The notes under the pieces were generated by a model that ran no database searches, was not told where the DNA came from, and saw only the letters and a program-made list of their open reading frames with translations. The position numbers and the translations under genes were made by a program. Source: a virus. Taken from it: DNA of 64,000 nucleotides. The DNA lies in IMG/VR virus record IMGVR_UViG_3300042549_009448, positions 1 through 64,000 of that record, one strand, 5' to 3'. Of this stretch, positions 61,594-64,000 are shown one piece after another (the stretch's first letter is position 1; each line of letters opens with the position of its first letter).

Positions 61594-61932
61594 TTACATT
61601 TTAGATTTCTCAACCTTTCCTGAATAAATTAATGCATCTTCTGGTTTGTTCTGGTCATTAACCGCAACAATGTCAAAATCTCCATCCTTATCCGCTTTTG
61701 GCGAAATCGAAATGAGTGCACCAGGGTTGATGCTCGGATTAGTTGATTTGATCACATTAAAAGAAATCATCTCCTTATTTGTGAATTCACTATCACTAGT
61801 TCCTTCAACTTCAAAAGATTCTCCGTCAACTGTGATGTCTAGAGTATATGACCCAGTCTTAGTAGGCTCCTCAGTGTTTTGAGCAGTCTCCATAGCTTCC
61901 TCAGCTAACCATTGTTCAAATAACTTGATCAT
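61594..61932 (-). CDS. Small head-associated protein with capsid-targeting-like N-terminus
   Basis: A protein of 112 residues. The start MIKLFEQWLAEEAME has the 'F-x-x-(F/W)-x-x-E' pattern with a plausible cut after LAE, as in T4 internal proteins. Ile, Gly and Asp-rich beta strands follow (YTLDITVDGESFEVEG, GALISISPKADKDGDFDIVAV), reading as a small immunoglobulin- or OB-like domain. It lies seven bases after the acidic protein gene, downstream of the tail tube gene. Packaging inferred from the N-terminus and position. Confidence 0.55.
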   Translation of the reverse strand: MIKLFEQWLAEEAMETAQNTEEPTKTGSYTLDITVDGESFEVEGTSDSEFTNKEMISFNVIKSTNPSINPGALISISPKADKDGDFDIVAVNDQNKPEDALIYSGKVEKSKM

Positions 61933-61939
61933 TCTCTAA

Positions 61940-62605
61940 TTATGAGTTTTCTTCGTCTTCGTTGTTTTCTGCGTCGTCTCCGATAGCGTCATCATCTTCT
62001 TCATTTTCGTCATCATCGCTTTCTTCTGTGCAAAGTTTCTTAACGGCTGCGCATACTAGGTCGCAAATGTCTTCTTTTGTCATTTCCATCTTTTCAGCGA
62101 TATCTTCAATGACATCGTTAATGTCATCTCCAAATTCTTCCATTAAAGTGGCTAATTGTTCTTCGTCGATTACTGGCTCATCAGACGGCATATCGTCGTC
62201 AGACAGCATAGAGTCATCGGTTTCTGGCATTTCTTCTTCTGCCTCAGCGAACATGTTAAAATCTTCGTTAACGAATTGGTCAAAGCGAAGTATTCTTCCT
62301 TCTTCAACAGCGCTAACCGTTGCAATTGTTTGTTTTGCGTACATTGGGTTAAATGGTTTTTTCTTTGCCGTTCTTGAAATTAGGTCACGAGTTACCGCCT
62401 TCCATGTTGGGTCATAATTGTGGTTGAATTTTCCACCTTCAAAATCGGCATTTCGGTCAATAACTCGTTGATAGCCTTTTAGTGTTTCTCGTTTTGATGT
62501 ATCAAAGTCTTTCTTTGATGTTGGACCTCCGAAACTAGGTTTCTTAGGATCCATGTAATCATCCATCGAAGGATTACGTCGGTCTTTAGTGTTGAACATG
62601 TCCAT
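61940..62605 (-). CDS. Acidic protein, possible prohead core or scaffold component
   Basis: A protein of 221 residues. The first 95 are basic to neutral (KDRRNPSMDDYMDPKKP, TRDLISRTAKKKPFNPMY). At about 104-115 comes RILRFDQFVNED, an internal copy of the F-x-x-F-x-x-E pattern. The rest is very acidic, with a helical part (LATLMEEFGDDINDVIEDIAEKM) and a poly-Asp/Glu end. It follows the tail tube gene by 20 bases. Acidic core proteins are common in T4-like proheads; this identity is inferred from composition. Confidence 0.55.
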   Translation of the reverse strand: MDMFNTKDRRNPSMDDYMDPKKPSFGGPTSKKDFDTSKRETLKGYQRVIDRNADFEGGKFNHNYDPTWKAVTRDLISRTAKKKPFNPMYAKQTIATVSAVEEGRILRFDQFVNEDFNMFAEAEEEMPETDDSMLSDDDMPSDEPVIDEEQLATLMEEFGDDINDVIEDIAEKMEMTKEDICDLVCAAVKKLCTEESDDDENEEDDDAIGDDAENNEDEENS

Positions 62606-62625
62606 ATTTTTATAGATGATTATTT

Positions 62626-63210
62626 TTACTGTCCAATTCTTGATTCGGTGTAAGAATCCGCTGTGAACTGTGCAGTTAACTTATAGATACCTTCACTTGT
62701 GTAATCAAGTGCAGTTTCAGTCATTTTAGCTGGTCCAATGAATACTGGAGAGAACATGAAATCTCTAAAGATTAAACCTGCTCGGTTGAACTGAGTTACT
62801 TGAATGCTTGCATCCGCATAGTCAGTTTTTAGTCCTTGACGACCAGTTAATGGATTATAGATTAAATCCGCCCATGATCTTAACGCGTTGTAAATGTACA
62901 TATCGTTACTATTGTTTAAGTTAACCTCAAACTCAATTGTGAACTGATGATATGTTTGCGATGGTTTTGATGGTGCGTAAGTTCTTTGTGAGAATTTATA
63001 GTTTTGAATAACTACGGCTGATCCTGAACCTGCGTATTCTGGTAAACTTGTTACTTTCAATACGTGTTCAAGCATTAGATTATTACCGAAACCGATTTTT
63101 CCAGACACTGCAGGCGGCGGGGTAATGATAACCTCGAACTGGTTAAGGTAAATAGGTTCGTACTTACCTGGACCTGCTGTTGAATTTTTAAAATGTGGTA
63201 GACCTGCCAT
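62626..63210 (-). CDS. gp19: Tail tube protein (T4 gp19-like)
   Basis: A protein of 194 residues with the tail tube pattern: NQFEVIITPPPA near the start, LMLEHVLKVTSLPEY, then YNALRSWADLIYNPLTGRQGLKTDYA and FNRAGLIFRDFMFSPVFIG. It ends with ALDYTSEGIYKLTAQFTADSY. Subunits stack as hexamers inside the sheath (gp18 at 46323). A late-promoter-like motif lies 20 bases upstream, over the stop codon of the preceding gene. Confidence 0.9.
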   Translation of the reverse strand: MAGLPHFKNSTAGPGKYEPIYLNQFEVIITPPPAVSGKIGFGNNLMLEHVLKVTSLPEYAGSGSAVVIQNYKFSQRTYAPSKPSQTYHQFTIEFEVNLNNSNDMYIYNALRSWADLIYNPLTGRQGLKTDYADASIQVTQFNRAGLIFRDFMFSPVFIGPAKMTETALDYTSEGIYKLTAQFTADSYTESRIGQ

Positions 63211-63230
63211 CTTATGTCTTTATTTTTTAG

Positions 63231-63240
63231 TTATTTATTC
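63231..63240 (-). promoter_or_regulatory. T4-late-like promoter for tail tube, over the upstream stop codon
   Basis: The minus strand reads CAGAATAAATAACTAAA. The TAA stop of the gene at 63231-64000 is part of the motif, and the tail tube ATG is 20 bases further on. Confidence 0.6.
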
Positions 63241-64000
63241 TGATCCTGATCCACTTGTTTACCAGAGGCCTTTTCTTTTTGATCAGGTTCTCTAGCGCTC
63301 AGCTCTTTCTGTATTTGTTTTTGAATTGACATGATTTCAGAAGTAGACTTACTGCCCAACGTTATATTAGTTGCCTTAATAACATCAGCTAGATCAAGTT
63401 CAGTTTTTTCTTTTGAGTATACTGAATTAATTTCAGGAGTGAAACTTAATTCAATAGAAGGAAGTATTTGAGCCAGCAAATTTCCACCGAATCTAAAGTC
63501 CTTTTCGTTAAATTCGTCAAATGCCATTTTAAATTTGCCACCGAACGCGCCAGCCATTGTAATTTCTGCCCAGATTTTAGGCTTATTATCAATTTGTTCT
63601 CCAGCGGTCTGTTTAGTTAAGTTATTCGATACTTTATACAGAAACTTAACTCCACCAGAATAGGCACCGCGTTCTTGCTGACCTTCAATAAATCTTAACT
63701 TGTCTCCACGAACCACTACTGTGTAAGCATATTCTCCAGATACATCCGATTTAGGTTCCTCATCTTTCACATCAGGTTCATCATTATCCTTGGGCTTATT
63801 GTCTATCACAGCAGGCGGTTGAGGTTGATCGTACTTAACCAGAGCACCTCCAGAAGAGCCTTGACCTAATTGATTAGGAGCAGCTGGCCCAGTAGGCAGT
63901 GCTTTTTGAGTAAGGTCATCATCGTCATCTTCTTCTCCGGATCCTAGTGCCTTTGGAGCTTTAGGGCCAGTAGGCAGTGCTTTTTGAGTAAGGTCATCAT
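63231..64000 (-). CDS. Unknown virion-region protein, partial at right edge
   Basis: The minus strand stays open to the window edge, so the gene is partial. A GTG at 63809 opens a shorter reading, but the frame continues upstream without a stop. The upstream part contains two copies of a DDLTQKALPTGP segment, 26 residues apart, in an acidic Gly/Pro-rich linker. The C-terminal part has a beta-rich domain (YAYTVVVRGDKLRFIEGQQERGAYSGG, AEITMAGAFGGKFKMAFDEF) and ends in a Lys/Gln-rich tail. It lies directly upstream of the tail tube gene, so a tail or head-tail function is likely. No family recognised. Confidence 0.6.
   Translation of the reverse strand, partial: DDLTQKALPTGPKAPKALGSGEEDDDDDLTQKALPTGPAAPNQLGQGSSGGALVKYDQPQPPAVIDNKPKDNDEPDVKDEEPKSDVSGEYAYTVVVRGDKLRFIEGQQERGAYSGGVKFLYKVSNNLTKQTAGEQIDNKPKIWAEITMAGAFGGKFKMAFDEFNEKDFRFGGNLLAQILPSIELSFTPEINSVYSKEKTELDLADVIKATNITLGSKSTSEIMSIQKQIQKELSAREPDQKEKASGKQVDQDQNK
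63889..64000. repeat. 34-bp direct repeat, period 78 bp
   Basis: A 34-base sequence starting CCAGTAGGCAGTGC is identical at 63889-63922 and 63967-64000. It keeps the reading frame and repeats the LTQKALPTG peptide. Further copies may lie beyond the edge. Confidence 0.9.

Overview
The window is a 64 kb piece of a large, T4-like contractile-tailed phage genome (myovirus, far-T4 type). It carries homologues of T4 tail sheath (gp18), tail tube (gp19), late sigma factor (gp55), ssDNA-binding protein (gp32), UvsX, helicase gp41, gp46/gp47 nuclease, RNase H, dCTPase (gp56) and a deoxycytidylate hydroxymethylase-like enzyme (gp42). The DNA is AT-rich, genes are tightly packed, and start codons follow A-rich leaders with no AGGAGG-type Shine-Dalgarno sequence. 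A small Hc1/histone-H1-like protein of a kind familiar from Bacteroidetes is also present. I therefore infer a Bacteroidota (probably flavobacterial) host; this is an inference.

Layout. 1-29238 (mostly minus strand): late region. It holds a Gly-Ser-Thr repeat fibre running off the left edge, a glycosyltransferase-like gene, a poly-Thr linker fibre, an amidoligase-like enzyme with a pentapeptide-like tail, a collagen-like fibre, six large baseplate or virion proteins, and then gp55 and a RuvC-like resolvase. One unrelated plus-strand gene (7988-8779) sits inside. 29239-29484: a divergent, repeat-bearing control region. 29485-46234 (plus): DEDD exonuclease, GroEL, a giant unknown protein, a ribosomal S1-like protein, NrdB and NrdA, two genes with capsid-targeting-like N-termini (one a HEIEH metalloprotease), an Hc1-like protein, gp32, RNase H, GroES and a nucleotidase. 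46323-49415 (minus): tail sheath. 49583-61564 (plus): gp56, an N-terminal half of DNA polymerase, two unknown genes, UvsX, a small gene, helicase, an acidic protein, gp47, a SET-like protein, gp46, the gp42-like enzyme, dCMP deaminase and a small gene. 61594-64000 (minus): two small or acidic head-type proteins, tail tube, and a partial gene running off the right edge.

How it works together. Replication and recombination (polymerase, UvsX, gp41, gp46/47, gp32, RNase H, RuvC-like) and nucleotide supply (NrdAB, gp56, gp42-like, dCMP deaminase) are on the plus strand. Virion genes are mostly on the minus strand. An ATAAATAA(C) motif, close to the T4 late promoter TATAAATA, recurs just upstream of late transcription units and fits the gp55 homologue. 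GroEL plus GroES suggests that folding of virion proteins is phage-assisted. A gp42-like enzyme with Asp at the cytosine-selecting position, together with a gp56 homologue, suggests hydroxymethylcytosine DNA.

Most notable points: the late-promoter series, a shared capsid-targeting-like N-terminal peptide on several otherwise unrelated proteins, a polymerase that stops before motifs B and C, a SET-domain protein between gp47 and gp46, the amidoligase, the S1-like and Hc1-like proteins, and an unusual nested terminator/promoter in front of nrdB. No tRNA, CRISPR array, insertion sequence or integrase was seen.
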